The notes: a model not told the origin generated them from the letters alone. DNA of 64,000 bases from Pseudoblastomonas marina (GCF_014641655.1 NZ_BMID01000001.1:620001-684000), one strand, 5' to 3'; counted from the stretch's first letter, positions 1 to 9,900 are shown. Program-made: numbers and translations.

Positions 1-953
1 CCGAGTTTCGCACCATCGTACAGCACATGGTCGGCCGGTCCGTTCCCCGGGTAGAGCCGGTCGAGATAGGAGATCATGCGCGTCATCGTGCGCGTATGGG
101 AATCGACGATATTGGTCGGGCGCGCGTGCAGCGTGATGTTCTGGTCCATGAACACGATCTCGCCGTCGTGCCAATCGTGATCGAAGATATATTCCTCGCG
201 GTTCACCAGTGACCAGAGATGTGCCTTGTACCTTTCACTTTCGGCCTTGGTCATACCCTTGAAATGACTGAAGCAATGGCTCGGGAAGCGCATGCCGACG
301 CGGCCCGTCACGGTACGGTCGACCAGCGCCGTTTCCATTCCGTCGAACGGGATCATGTTGTATCGGATGATCTCGAGGTGCCAGCCATCGATATCGGGGC
401 ACATGTCACCGCCATCCCAGGCCCAAACGCACCGGAGTTCGTCGACCATCGAACGATCCTCGTGGTTGAGCGCGTCATAGACGGGCGCGGTGCAGAGAAA
501 GGATGTGCGGCTGCTTTCCGATCCCCACAGGCTCATGAGGCCGACGATCCGCTGGTTGTCGTGATAGGCCTGCTGGTCGGCATGCCAATCGAGTTCGCCA
601 TTGGGGAACAGGCCGGTCGGTCGCCCGCGTTCGTTCTTCTCGAAACTGACCCGCGCCATGCCCCGCAATTCGCCCGATTCCTTCAGCCCGCTCGAGACCG
701 CGCCCATCGCGAGGAAAGCCTCGCGCCAGTGCTTGCCCGCCAGCCGACGCTCCATCACGTATCGATTGATGATCGGCATGCAGGGCTGGCCCCATAGCAT
801 CTGGATCTCGTAGAGACGCCGCTCGCTTACCTTCTGCCGTAAGAGCACGACGCATTCATGCGCCACCAGCCGGCCGAGCTCGCGGCAGGCCTCGTCGTCG
901 GAGAGGTCGATGTCGGACACTTCGACACCGTTGTTGAGCTGCGCGATCCTCAT
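1..953 (-). CDS. TauD/TfdA-family Fe(II)/2-oxoglutarate dioxygenase, 3' end beyond window
   Basis: About 317 codons are visible, read from ATG at 953 to the window edge; the C-terminus is missing. The family hydroxylates, desaturates or halogenates small molecules using Fe(II), O2 and 2-oxoglutarate in the cytoplasm. The facial triad is visible: His124-x-Asp126 (context DWHADQQ) and a distal His276 in the segment WHDGEIVFMDQNITLHAR, followed by a run with Arg288 and Arg292 that can bind 2-oxoglutarate. The start codon overlaps the stop of the radical SAM gene (ATGA), so the two are translationally coupled, and it is the last visible member of the P450-MBOAT-SGNH-radical SAM operon. The substrate cannot be told from sequence. 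Because the second triad residue is Asp, halogenase activity (which needs Gly/Ala there) is unlikely. Confidence 0.85.
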   Translation of the reverse strand, partial: MRIAQLNNGVEVSDIDLSDDEACRELGRLVAHECVVLLRQKVSERRLYEIQMLWGQPCMPIINRYVMERRLAGKHWREAFLAMGAVSSGLKESGELRGMARVSFEKNERGRPTGLFPNGELDWHADQQAYHDNQRIVGLMSLWGSESSRTSFLCTAPVYDALNHEDRSMVDELRCVWAWDGGDMCPDIDGWHLEIIRYNMIPFDGMETALVDRTVTGRVGMRFPSHCFSHFKGMTKAESERYKAHLWSLVNREEYIFDHDWHDGEIVFMDQNITLHARPTNIVDSHTRTMTRMISYLDRLYPGNGPADHVLYDGAKL

Positions 954-2122
954 TTGGTCAGTTCCATCCTCTTGCCGTGCGTTGCGGTGGGATCGTCGAA
1001 GTCGAACACGCTACCCGTCCTTACGTCAGGCACGGCTTCGTTCCTCTCGATCAGGAAGATGCGGCCGAGCGTATCGATCATGTCGAGCCATTCGCCGAAT
1101 GCGGCGGTATCACGGACATCGGCATCGCGCGGTTCGAACTTTGACGACCAGCCGCCCGAATACATCCGGCATTCGGAGCAGATCGTGTCCGATGTCCCGC
1201 ATTTCTCGAGCGCGGCGTGTTCGAGGTCGGTCTTGAAGTAGCGCATCGGCTCGACCATCCGCGAATGGCAGTCGCGCGCGATGCCGGTCTCCGGGTCGAT
1301 ATCGTAGAGCGGGCCGGATTGCGTGGCCCAGCGGTTGTAGGCGTGCGAGTAGACGACGGTTTCGGGGAAGTCCTCGATCACCTCGTCCATCACCCGGCGC
1401 GCCGCGGCGAGGCTATCGTCGTCCCAGCGCAGATTGTCCTCTTCGGACGAGATGCGGAAATACTTCCCGTCGGGTCCCATCCGCTCGGCGATCTTGCGGG
1501 CATAGCTCTGCGTCGGCGAATACATGTTGAAGGTCAGCGGCAGGTCGTGGTCGCGGCAGATTTCCGCCAGCCGCCGCACGTCGCCGAGATTGGTCCTCGT
1601 CAGCGTGTAGAGCATGATCGCACGCGGATCGCCGGCATAGTTGCGGATCGCCTTGGCGAAGGCGTTGGCGCCGCGCAGGCTGGTGTCGACCTCCTCGTCC
1701 ACGCCCCACACAGACACACCGATGCGATAAGGTATGGCGGGATCGAGCCTGATCGTCCCATTGGTGCCGATATTGCCGTGTGGGAAGTGCGTGGCCGCCG
1801 CGATCAGCCGCTCCTGTTCGAGCGCGGGCTCGGCGCCGACGAAATAGGCCATTGTGACCCCGCGCTCGCCCTCGGCGGCGAAGAATTCCTCCCACGCGGC
1901 GCGGTCCTGCACCTCGCGGCTCGGCGGCGCGAAATCGTCGGCGAAATAGTAGCAGCCTTCACAGAACAGGTTGCAGCGGGTCGCCACCTCGTAGAATGCC
2001 GGGCGGCGAAAGGCGCGGACGATGGCCTTGGCGCGGGTATAGCGATCGCGCAGCCGTGGGTCGGCGCGCAGCATTGCTGCCACCTGACCCAACCGTTGCT
2101 TGCGCTCCGTCCCGACGTGCAT
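950..2122 (-). CDS. radical SAM protein with C-terminal four-cysteine region
   Basis: A 390-residue radical SAM enzyme. Cys50, Cys54 and Cys57 (RCNLFCEGCYYF) form the CxxxCxxC motif that binds the [4Fe-4S] cluster and S-adenosylmethionine; a VGAEPA stretch at 95-100 stands where most members have GGEP. Four further cysteines, Cys285, Cys308, Cys315 and Cys318, form a C-x22-C-x6-C-x2-C pattern compatible with an auxiliary Fe-S cluster (SPASM/twitch-like, inferred). I chose ATG 2122 because the open frame upstream of it lacks family character and the protein then begins about 50 residues before the cysteine motif. Its stop overlaps the dioxygenase start. The family modifies peptides, sugars or lipids; no precursor peptide gene is visible nearby in the window, but the operon continues off the edge. 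Confidence 0.85.
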   Translation of the reverse strand: MHVGTERKQRLGQVAAMLRADPRLRDRYTRAKAIVRAFRRPAFYEVATRCNLFCEGCYYFADDFAPPSREVQDRAAWEEFFAAEGERGVTMAYFVGAEPALEQERLIAAATHFPHGNIGTNGTIRLDPAIPYRIGVSVWGVDEEVDTSLRGANAFAKAIRNYAGDPRAIMLYTLTRTNLGDVRRLAEICRDHDLPLTFNMYSPTQSYARKIAERMGPDGKYFRISSEEDNLRWDDDSLAAARRVMDEVIEDFPETVVYSHAYNRWATQSGPLYDIDPETGIARDCHSRMVEPMRYFKTDLEHAALEKCGTSDTICSECRMYSGGWSSKFEPRDADVRDTAAFGEWLDMIDTLGRIFLIERNEAVPDVRTGSVFDFDDPTATHGKRMELTK

Positions 2123-2195
2123 TGCTGCTTTCGACCCTGTTCCTCTTTCGAAACAGCGAGCTAGCGCAAATAACGACCCGGCGGAACCAAAAGAA

Positions 2196-3194
2196 TCAGA
2201 CGCAATCCGATAATGGGACGCGCCCATCGCGCTGGATTTTCGCTGCGAGCATGCGCGAAAATTCGCGCGCGCCGGGCGCATTGAGATGGGTCGCGTCGCG
2301 GAAATACTCGAAGCGCGCGGCGAACTCTTCGGTGTTCCAAAAATCCGCGATGATCGCTCCCCGGTCGGCAAGCCGATCGAGCAGGCGATCGAACCGCTCG
2401 GTCTGGCCCCAGCGGCGCGACGACACTTCGCGGCGAAGTTCGTCGAGATAAGGCGGAACGACGATCACGGCGCGGCTGCCCGAAGCCTCGACCTGCATGA
2501 CGGTGCGGAGGAGCGATGCAGAGGCGCGGTCGGGCACACCCGGGTCGTAATAGGCGACCTTGTGTGCATCTTCGCGCCACTGCGCCAGCTGGGTGTCGAC
2601 CAGTCGCTCGGCGGTGCGCGGGTCGATTGTCCGGGTGTCGGTGTCGATCGCGCGATCGGGCGCCGGGCGGCCCTGCCACAATCGAAGCAGCGCTTCATGC
2701 CACGGGTCGCGCAGATCGTGGCCGATCGCGGGCATCGCTTCGGACAGGAATGCCTGCCGCCAATCGCCCGCAATCGGATCCCACCGCCCCTCGCCGTGGA
2801 GAAAGCGATAGGTGGTGCGCCGACGGTTCGCGCCTGCGAGGGCGGGCAGGCCGTTGTCGTGCGACAGCGAGGTCGGGGTCACAACCACGAAGAACAATTC
2901 GGGCGGGGCGGGGCGGGCAAGGATCAGTTCGACCAGCGCTTCGATCTCGAAGGGGTCCTGGCCATTGTTGTAGAATTCCGCCCCGTTGAGGCACATCGCG
3001 TCGAAATCGACCGCGGTGCCGATCGACCCGCCAAGCGAAACAGCTTTGCTGCCGGCGATCGCAGCGAAGCGGTCCTGCATGAACTGCGGCGCAGTGGGTC
3101 CTGCCACCGGCACCCTCCCGGCAAGGTTGAGCGCGCCGAGCACCATGGCACCGAGCGCGAGGAAGAGCAGGGCGGAGCGGACGGTCCAGCGCAT
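2196..3194 (-). CDS. membrane-anchored SGNH-fold protein, probable partner of the MBOAT acyltransferase
   Basis: 332 residues. An N-terminal signal anchor (about residues 6-24) precedes a periplasmic SGNH/AlgX-like domain. The nucleophile motif is SLGGSIG with Ser57, and the catalytic Asp-x-x-His pair is Asp300/His303 in FRDATHLNAPG near the C-terminus. Its ATG overlaps the TGA of the MBOAT gene. In established systems (AlgI with AlgJ/AlgX, PatA with PatB, DltB with DltD) a membrane MBOAT hands an acyl group to a periplasmic SGNH protein that loads it on a polymer or lipid. By analogy this protein probably performs the transfer or esterase step; the acceptor is unknown. Sequence is distant enough that I do not assign it to one of those subfamilies. 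Confidence 0.75.
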   Translation of the reverse strand: MRWTVRSALLFLALGAMVLGALNLAGRVPVAGPTAPQFMQDRFAAIAGSKAVSLGGSIGTAVDFDAMCLNGAEFYNNGQDPFEIEALVELILARPAPPELFFVVVTPTSLSHDNGLPALAGANRRRTTYRFLHGEGRWDPIAGDWRQAFLSEAMPAIGHDLRDPWHEALLRLWQGRPAPDRAIDTDTRTIDPRTAERLVDTQLAQWREDAHKVAYYDPGVPDRASASLLRTVMQVEASGSRAVIVVPPYLDELRREVSSRRWGQTERFDRLLDRLADRGAIIADFWNTEEFAARFEYFRDATHLNAPGAREFSRMLAAKIQRDGRVPLSDCV

Positions 3195-4651
3195 CAGAAA
3201 TCGAAATACAGGAAGCCGCTGCCGGTGAACACGCCGAACACCAGGATGATCGCCGCGAGCCCCCACCAGAACGGCCAGGCGACGATCGCGCCTGCAGCTT
3301 CGAGGCGATCGAACACCGGGCGGCGGCTATCGAGCCATTGGTAGATTTCGAGTGCGGCTATGGCGAAGAGAAACAGTGCGCTGAGGTGGAGGGCGCCGAA
3401 GCCGGCCGACAGGCTCAGCGCATCGCCGGGCAGGTCCGCCATCTTGCCCCAGATCGTCCGCGTCTGCTCCCATCCCGGCGCGTTGACGATCGACCCGAGG
3501 AAGAGGAGGAAGAACCACAGCACGAGGCGATTGGCGCTGCGACCGAGGAAGCGCGCGCCGCGCGCACCCACGCCGATCCGCTCCAGCGCGCGCGACGTCC
3601 GCGCGAGCCCGCCGCGTTGTCGCCGGATCGCGCCTTCACCGATCATCAGGAGCCCCCCGACCAGGCCCGCCGCGATCCAGGTAGAAGCGGCGCCGTGCCA
3701 GAGCGCGACGAGCAGAGTGGTCAGCACGGTGGCGACGAAGCGCGACCAGATCCGGGTGCTGCGGGCGATCGGGATATAGACGTAATCGGTGAACCAGCGG
3801 GTCACCGTGATGTGCCAGCGCTGCCAGAACTCGGCGATCGAGACCGCTGCGAAGGGACGGTTGAAATTGCGCGACAGCGCGATCCCCATGATCAGGCTCG
3901 AGCCGATGGCGATATCGGCATAGCCCGAGAGGTCGGCATAGTAGCGGTAAAGCGCGCCCAGCGTGGCCAGCGTCACCGTGAGCGAGGTGTGTCCCTCGGG
4001 CGCGGCGAGGATCGGCGGGACCAGCAGGCCCAGCCGATCGGCGATCACGAGTTTCTTGAAATAGCCGACCAGGATCATCGCGCAGCCGATCGCGGCGCGG
4101 CGCAATTCGAACACCTGACGCTCGCGCAATTGCGGCAGCAGCTTGTAGGGGCGCTCGATCGGGCCGGCGAGCAATTGCGGGAAGTACATCACGTACACCC
4201 CGAAGATCCCGAGATGATCCTCGGCCTCGCGTTTTCCGCGATAGACGTCGATCGAATATCCCAGCGTCTGGAAGGTGTAGAAGGAAATTCCCAGCGGCAG
4301 GATCACGTCGGCCATCGTGAAATTGCCGATCCGCAGGTCGTAGAGCGTCGTCCCGGCAAGCAATGCGCTGTATTTGAAGAATGCCAGCGGGCCCAGATTG
4401 CACACCATGCTGATGGCGAGCAGCAGGCGTCGCCGCGCGCTGCCCTTTTCGGTGTGCATCATCGCCTTCGCGGCGTGGAAATCGACCAGTGTCGTGAACC
4501 ACAGCAGGGCGAGGAATTCGATCCGCCAGCTGGCATAGAAGATGTTGCTGGCGACCAGCAGAAGCACCCATCGCCACCGATGCGGCACGCAGAAGAACAA
4601 CACTGCGACCAGTGGCAGGAACAGCAGATAGTCGAGCGAGTGAAAGATCAT
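3194..4651 (-). CDS. MBOAT-family membrane O-acyltransferase (AlgI/DltB-like)
   Basis: 485 residues with about ten hydrophobic segments, the usual length for AlgI/DltB proteins. Family marks include the FYTFQTLGYSIDVYRG stretch (124-139), the YFPQLLAGPIERP stretch (156-168), the conserved histidine His280 in EFWQRWHIT, and the invariant catalytic His319 in LWHGAASTW. It should carry an acyl group (commonly acetyl) from a cytoplasmic donor across the inner membrane. It lies 21 bases after the P450 gene and overlaps the SGNH gene by four bases, so it is cotranscribed and probably works with that SGNH protein. Nothing for alginate, cellulose or teichoic acid synthesis is nearby, so the acceptor is more likely a dedicated small molecule, glycan or lipid made by this operon. 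Confidence 0.88.
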   Translation of the reverse strand: MIFHSLDYLLFLPLVAVLFFCVPHRWRWVLLLVASNIFYASWRIEFLALLWFTTLVDFHAAKAMMHTEKGSARRRLLLAISMVCNLGPLAFFKYSALLAGTTLYDLRIGNFTMADVILPLGISFYTFQTLGYSIDVYRGKREAEDHLGIFGVYVMYFPQLLAGPIERPYKLLPQLRERQVFELRRAAIGCAMILVGYFKKLVIADRLGLLVPPILAAPEGHTSLTVTLATLGALYRYYADLSGYADIAIGSSLIMGIALSRNFNRPFAAVSIAEFWQRWHITVTRWFTDYVYIPIARSTRIWSRFVATVLTTLLVALWHGAASTWIAAGLVGGLLMIGEGAIRRQRGGLARTSRALERIGVGARGARFLGRSANRLVLWFFLLFLGSIVNAPGWEQTRTIWGKMADLPGDALSLSAGFGALHLSALFLFAIAALEIYQWLDSRRPVFDRLEAAGAIVAWPFWWGLAAIILVFGVFTGSGFLYFDF

Positions 4652-4672
4652 CGGCCGTGCAGCGGGTCCCGG

Positions 4673-5914
4673 TCAATCACGCGAGTGCAGGAAGATCGGC
4701 GCATCGCCGACCGGGCGCAGCGTCCATTCGACATGACACTGTAACGGGCTCTCGGGGTTCGGCGAGAGGGAAAAGCGCTGGCAGGTCATCACCAGAAATA
4801 GTGCGAGCTCGACCAATGCGAGGCTCGATCCGATACAGCCACGCGGGCCCGAACCGAATGGCAGCCAGGCGGCGCGTCGTTCGCGCGTATCGTCTTGGGG
4901 GTCGAGGAAGCGTTCGGGCAGGAATGCGTCGGGCTGGTCCCATAAGCGTCGGTGCCGCTGCATCGCGTAGATCGCGACGATCGCAACCGATCCAGGCTCG
5001 AGCGTAACATCGCCGATGGTGAGCGGAACCCGTATCTCGCGCATCAATTGCAGGATCGGAGGAAAAAGCCGCAGCGTCTCGCGCACGATTGCACCGGCTA
5101 CGGGAAAATCGCGCAGTGAGAATGCGCCCGCCGTCCGTTTGGCAGCCTCGTCGCGGATCGCGTCCTGTAGCTCCGGTCGGTGGGCGACCAGCCACAGCAT
5201 CCAACCCAGCGCGACCGCGACGTTGTCGTGACCGGCATGGAGGAAGAGCGTCAACGTGTTCAGGTCCTTCGGGTCTGCCACGCCGTCGCGGCTCGCTTTC
5301 CAGTCGCGCGCCAGCCGCTCCGCCAGGGGCTGGAGGTGCACCAGTTCTTCCTTGAGCTCGATCGGGCACATGGCCGCGATCGTGCGGGCAGTGTCGTCGA
5401 TCCCCGGGGATCGGTGGCGGGCTTGGCGATCGCTGGCGAATATCGCCCGATACAGCGCGTCCAGGCTAAGTCGGCGGGTGTCGCGAAGCAGCGGGACCGC
5501 TCTTTTCGGACCGAGCGCGGCCCATTCGTCCATCATCTCGTCCCCGGCGAGCTCGAGCCGGGGTACGAGGCCGGCGGCGCGGTCCGCCGTGATCGGCTGC
5601 GCGATCGTACGACGCTGCCCGCGCCAGTCCTGCTGGTCGGCCTGGACAAGATTCTCACCGTAGCTTGCACCAAGGATCCGGTCCTGGAAGCGCGCCCGCG
5701 GAAAATTGTCGCTGCGATTCATCAGGATGGTCGACACCGCCATGGGGTCGGACACGAACGCCAGCGCCTGCCTTCCGGCCTTGGCCTGTACCACGCCGGT
5801 GTCGAGCAGGTCGTCGGGCCAATGGGCGAGCGGATCGCGCGCGACTCGACCGATCGCGGGCAGTTGCCCTTCGCCGGAGCCGTTCAACACCAGTTTCGGA
5901 GGCTCGAACGCCAC
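4673..5914 (-). CDS. cytochrome P450
   Basis: 413 residues with GTG start at 5914 preceded by a strong purine-rich ribosome site. The haem-binding loop is FGSGPRGCIG with Cys360 as the axial thiolate; the ExxR helix is ETLR at 279-282; the I-helix oxygen-activation segment reads LHAGHDNVA (225-233), with Asn where a Thr is common. No membrane anchor is present, so it should be a soluble bacterial class I enzyme fed by ferredoxin/reductase encoded elsewhere. It is the first gene of the operon with the MBOAT, SGNH, radical SAM and dioxygenase genes. The likely role is oxidation of a lipid or small molecule that the later enzymes further oxidise or acylate (inference). The AGxDN I-helix resembles fatty-acid or unusual hydroxylases, but no substrate call is justified. 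Confidence 0.92.
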   Translation of the reverse strand: MAFEPPKLVLNGSGEGQLPAIGRVARDPLAHWPDDLLDTGVVQAKAGRQALAFVSDPMAVSTILMNRSDNFPRARFQDRILGASYGENLVQADQQDWRGQRRTIAQPITADRAAGLVPRLELAGDEMMDEWAALGPKRAVPLLRDTRRLSLDALYRAIFASDRQARHRSPGIDDTARTIAAMCPIELKEELVHLQPLAERLARDWKASRDGVADPKDLNTLTLFLHAGHDNVAVALGWMLWLVAHRPELQDAIRDEAAKRTAGAFSLRDFPVAGAIVRETLRLFPPILQLMREIRVPLTIGDVTLEPGSVAIVAIYAMQRHRRLWDQPDAFLPERFLDPQDDTRERRAAWLPFGSGPRGCIGSSLALVELALFLVMTCQRFSLSPNPESPLQCHVEWTLRPVGDAPIFLHSRD

Positions 5915-5938
5915 CCTTGTCCCCCCTTGCGTCGCGCT

Positions 5939-5967
5939 GCCTTACGCGCGCTTCACTGGTCCGACAA
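5939..5967 (-). promoter_or_regulatory. candidate promoter of the P450 operon
   Basis: On the minus strand TTGTCG and TAAGGC are separated by 17 bases and sit just upstream of the GTG start of the P450 gene. The match to the sigma-70 consensus is only moderate. No terminator is seen between here and the window edge. Confidence 0.35.
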
Positions 5968-6077
5968 GCGATTGGGAACGGACGGAAAAGAAGTCCCATC
6001 GGGCGTCGGCGGCGCCCCGCGGCCGCATCGCCGCTTGCCAATTCGGCGCGTCCGCCCTAGAGCGCGCATCCGTCTGC

Positions 6078-6153
6078 AGGGGTGTAGCTCAGCTGGTAGA
6101 GCATCGGTCTCCAAAACCGAGGGCCACGGGTTCGAATCCTGTCACCCCTGCCA
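6078..6153 (+). tRNA. tRNA-Trp (anticodon CCA)
   Basis: A 76-base cloverleaf with a seven-pair acceptor stem (AGGGGTG/CACCCCT), D-arm with TAGCTCAGCTGGTAGAGC, anticodon loop TCTCCAAAA giving CCA, T-loop TTCGAAT, and an encoded CCA tail. In many proteobacteria this gene sits directly before secE; here about 7.9 kb separates them. Confidence 0.97.
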
Positions 6154-6251
6154 GACGATTGTCCGACATGTCCGCTTTTCGCCGGTTCGGTTTGCAACCG
6201 CGCCGGGCGCCGCGTATTGTTCCCCGGGGATCGCGACGCAAAGCGAGGGCC

Positions 6252-6866
6252 ATGGGAAACGAAAGCATCCGCTTTTTCCTGCGAGACGGGCGCATCTGGG
6301 TGCGCGGCGGCGAATATGCGGATAGCGTAGATCTCGGTCCTTCGGCGGAAGTCGGTGTCGCGATGGAGCGGTTCGTCGAGGAGCGCAGGCTGCGCGCGGC
6401 GCGCGCCGAAGCGGAACCGCCGGACGAATTCCCGCCGCCGCCCCAACCGTCACCGCCACCGCTCCACCCGCCAGCACCCGCTTCATTGCCCCCAAACTCG
6501 CCGGACCGGTCGGTGCTGCCGCCATCACCGGTCGCGCCCGAATCGCATTCCACCTCATCGCGACCCCGCTACCAGGTCGATCGCAGCGAACTCCGCCACG
6601 AACTGACGATCCAGGCCCGGATCGTCGCCAATTCGGGACCGCGCGACGTCACCGTGCTCGACCTTTCGGAAAGCGGTTGCCGCTTCGCGGATCGCTATCG
6701 CGGGCTCAATCCGGGCGACAAGATCACGATCAAGATCGGGCCGATCGGTCCGGTCCGGGCGACGGTGCGGTGGTGCGATCACGGCTATGTCGGGATCGCG
6801 TTCGACAACCCGCTCTACCCGTCGGTGCTGGAACACATCCGCGATCACTTCGACATCCGGAAGTAA
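6252..6866 (+). CDS. PilZ domain protein with proline-rich linker
   Basis: 204 residues from ATG 6252. The first about 60 residues include an acidic/arginine-rich helix, followed by a long proline-rich linker (about 60-100, repeated PP and PPP runs), then a C-terminal PilZ-like beta-barrel. The c-di-GMP signatures are present in recognisable form: an RHELTIQARI strand near 112-121 (RxxxR-like) and the LDLSESGCRF motif (the (D/N)xSxxG element). A role as a c-di-GMP receptor in the cytoplasm is therefore plausible. It lies just after tRNA-Trp and converges on the adhesin gene. The first arginine pair of the motif is less canonical than in classical PilZ proteins, so actual ligand binding is uncertain. 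Confidence 0.8.
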   Translation: MGNESIRFFLRDGRIWVRGGEYADSVDLGPSAEVGVAMERFVEERRLRAARAEAEPPDEFPPPPQPSPPPLHPPAPASLPPNSPDRSVLPPSPVAPESHSTSSRPRYQVDRSELRHELTIQARIVANSGPRDVTVLDLSESGCRFADRYRGLNPGDKITIKIGPIGPVRATVRWCDHGYVGIAFDNPLYPSVLEHIRDHFDIRK

Positions 6867-6926
6867 CCGTCCCGCTTTGCGGGCGGGGAAGCGGTGCCGC
6901 CGCGAGGCGAACGGCCCCGCCGTTGT

Positions 6927-9900
6927 TCAGAAGCCGATCGCCATGCCGACGCGGCCGCTCGCGCCCTCGTCGCCGGTATTGCCGGCAATCGCGCCCGACA
7001 CGTAGATCCGCGGGGCGACCCGCGCGGTCACTGCCGCCGAATAGCCCTGCTCGCCCTGGTGGGTCGCGCCGTTGACGCTGATCGAGACGGTGCTGTCGGG
7101 CACCACCATCGTACCGCCCATCGCCATCGCCGCGGCGACCCCGCCGCGCATCCGCGTGTCGAGATCCTCGAGCGCGAACTCCATCGTGTCGAGCCGGCCC
7201 GACAGCGCGAGCACGTCGCTGCTGAGCGCCTCGAACTGGGCGTCCGAGATAGCCGCGATGTAATCGACATTGGCGCGCACGGCATCGACCGAGGCGGCGG
7301 TTGCCGCCTGCTGGCGCCCGAGCACCCCGTTGGCGTCGACGGTCACGACATCGACCGGCCCCTCTTGGGCGGCGGTCGAAGCGTCGAGATCGCCGATCTT
7401 CACCGAACTGCCCGCGCCGCCGAGCACGACCTGGTCGTTGGCGGTGGTCACCGCGGCATAGCCGATCGCCGTGGCCCGCGCGTAGTCGGAGGTCGCGTTA
7501 TGGCCGATCGCGGTGGCGCTGGCATTTCGGGCCATCGCGGTGCGGCCGAGTGCGGTCGCGTTCTCGTCGGTCGCCTGCGCGCCGTTGCCGACCGCGGTCG
7601 CCTGCAGCGCCGGGGCGAATGAGGCGTAGCCGAGCGCCATTGCGTAATTGCCGCGTGCGGTGGCGAAGGACCCGAAGGCGAGCGTCCCGATACCCTCCGC
7701 GGAGGAACCCGTCCCGGCCGCGGTGGTCTGCAGGCCGGTGGCCTTGGCGCCGTAGCCGAAGGCGGTGGTGCGCAGGCCCGAAGAGACCGCATCGGCCCCC
7801 ACGGCGAGCGATTCATTGCCCGAGGCGATTGCTTCGCGGCCGACCGACACCGCGCTGGCGCCCGAGGCCGAGGCCCCCAGAGAGTCCTCGTCGGTCCCGT
7901 CGCCGCCGATCGCGACCGAATATTCGCCGGTCGCCTGCGCGCGGGTGCCGCCGGCGAAGCTGCGCGTCCCTGAGGCGTTGGCCTGCAACCCGACCGCGGC
8001 AGCATACTGCCCCGCCGCCGCCGAATAGGAGCCGATCGCCGAAGCGCCGGCCCCGGTGGCATTGGCCTGGTGACCCATCGCCGAAGACCACTGCGCATCC
8101 GCCACGCTCGACGAACCAACCGCCGTAGCCTGGGTGGTGGCGGAGCTATTCCCACCCACCGTTGTCGAGTTCACTCCCGATGCGACCGCATTGTGCCCGA
8201 TGGCCGTAGCCATAAACTGATCGGCTTTGGCGAAGCCCCCAAATGCACTCGCTGCGCTGGCTTGGGCCGATGAGCTGATACCGACTGCCACGGCCTGATT
8301 GTCGCTGATTGCACCCGTGCCCACCGAAACGGCTCCGTTGCGCGCGATGGCCTCACTGCCCATGGCAGTGCCACCCTGCGTCGCCTGAGCGTTGGGACCG
8401 ACGGCAATCGAATTGGACCCCGAAGTAGCGGCGTTGGATCCTACGGATATCGCATTTGCGTCGGTAGCAGACGCGTTTTCGCCGATCGCGACTGCGTCGA
8501 TGCCGGTAGCGCTCGCTGCCGCGCCATCGGAATTCACGTCGAGATAGATCGAGGCGGAGCCCGTGCCGCCACTACTGACGCCCGCGATCGCCGCGTTCAA
8601 TTGTGCGACGTTTACCGCATCGTAATCGCCGATCCCCGCATTTACGTTCGTGATGCGGCGCTTCACCCCTGCGGAGCCCACCGAAACCGTGTTTGTCTGG
8701 TCCGCGACCGAACCGGTACCGAGTGCAACCGACGATTCCGCGCTGGCTTCACTGCCATATCCGATTGCGAGCGCCTCGCGGCCCGTTGCATCGGCCTGAT
8801 ATCCGATCGCCGTGGCGATGAAACCGGTTGCCGAGCTTGATGAGCCGATCGCCGTCGTCACAACGCCGTCGGCAGTCGCATTGTTGCCCACCGCGAGCGT
8901 TCCAAATCCGCTGCCAGCGAAGCTACCCGAACCGATGGCGGTGCCATTGTTCTCAGCTTTCGAACCTCCGCCAATGCTCGTACCGCCATTGCTTGTCGCT
9001 TGAGCGGAATGGCCGATCGCCACCGACGCATCGCTGGCGGTCCCGCCGGAACTTCCCCCGCTGGAAATCGAATTGTAGCCGACGGCAACGCTGCCGTTGC
9101 CATTCGAAGAGGCATTGGGACCGAATGCGCTGCCGACTGCACCCCACGATCGCGAACCCGAACCGACCGAAACGCCGCCATCACGCGCATTGACGTCGCG
9201 ACCTATGGCAATCGAATCCCCGAAATCCGTACTCGCATTGGTACCCAGGGCGATCGCGTCGTCGTCATAGGCAATCGCATTGGTACCTTGCGCGATCGAC
9301 CGCGCGCCCTGAGCGCGGGCGTTCTCTCCGATCGCAATGGCGTCCTCGCCCGAGGCATCGGCCGCAGTGCCTGTGGAATTCACGTCGAGGAAGGAAAGGC
9401 TGGTGGCCCCTTCGGTACCGCCCGCCGCGATGGCGTTGTTCAATTGTTGCAGCGTTACGGCATCCGTCGCATCCACCGCGTCTGCCAGATTGGTGATGCG
9501 CCGCTTGGCACTCGAATTACCGACCGAGACGGTCATCGCCGCACCGACGGTCGAGCCCGCTCCGAGGGCCACACTGTCCTCAAACCCGGCGCCAGCATTG
9601 GCTCCCAAGGCAATCGAGCGTGCTCCAGTTGCGGACGCTTCGCCGCCGACCGCAACGGCATTTGTGCCGGTCGCGATGGCGCCATCGTAAAATACTGCAG
9701 CACCCCCAAAGTTGATCTTGGAGCCGATGGCGATCGAGCCTTGGCCGGCCTCGGAGTACATCCCGATCGCGATGCCTTGGTCACTTGCGTTGGCGCTGCG
9801 ACCTAGCGCGACGCCATTCTGAGCGGTCACGGTTGAATTGCCGATAGCAACCGCATTGGAAGCACCGCTGGCGCTGTCGCCGATCGCAATCGCGTAGGAC

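Noticed and set aside
950-2371. Longer radical SAM protein starting at 2371
   Set aside because: The added 83 residues are Ser/Arg-rich and lie over the SGNH gene; ATG 2122 gives a normal N-terminus.
3338-4744. Long plus-strand open frame opposite the MBOAT and P450 ends
   Set aside because: It is opposite genes with clear family motifs and its translation is low-complexity Arg/Glu/Gln-rich; typical antisense frame in GC-rich DNA.
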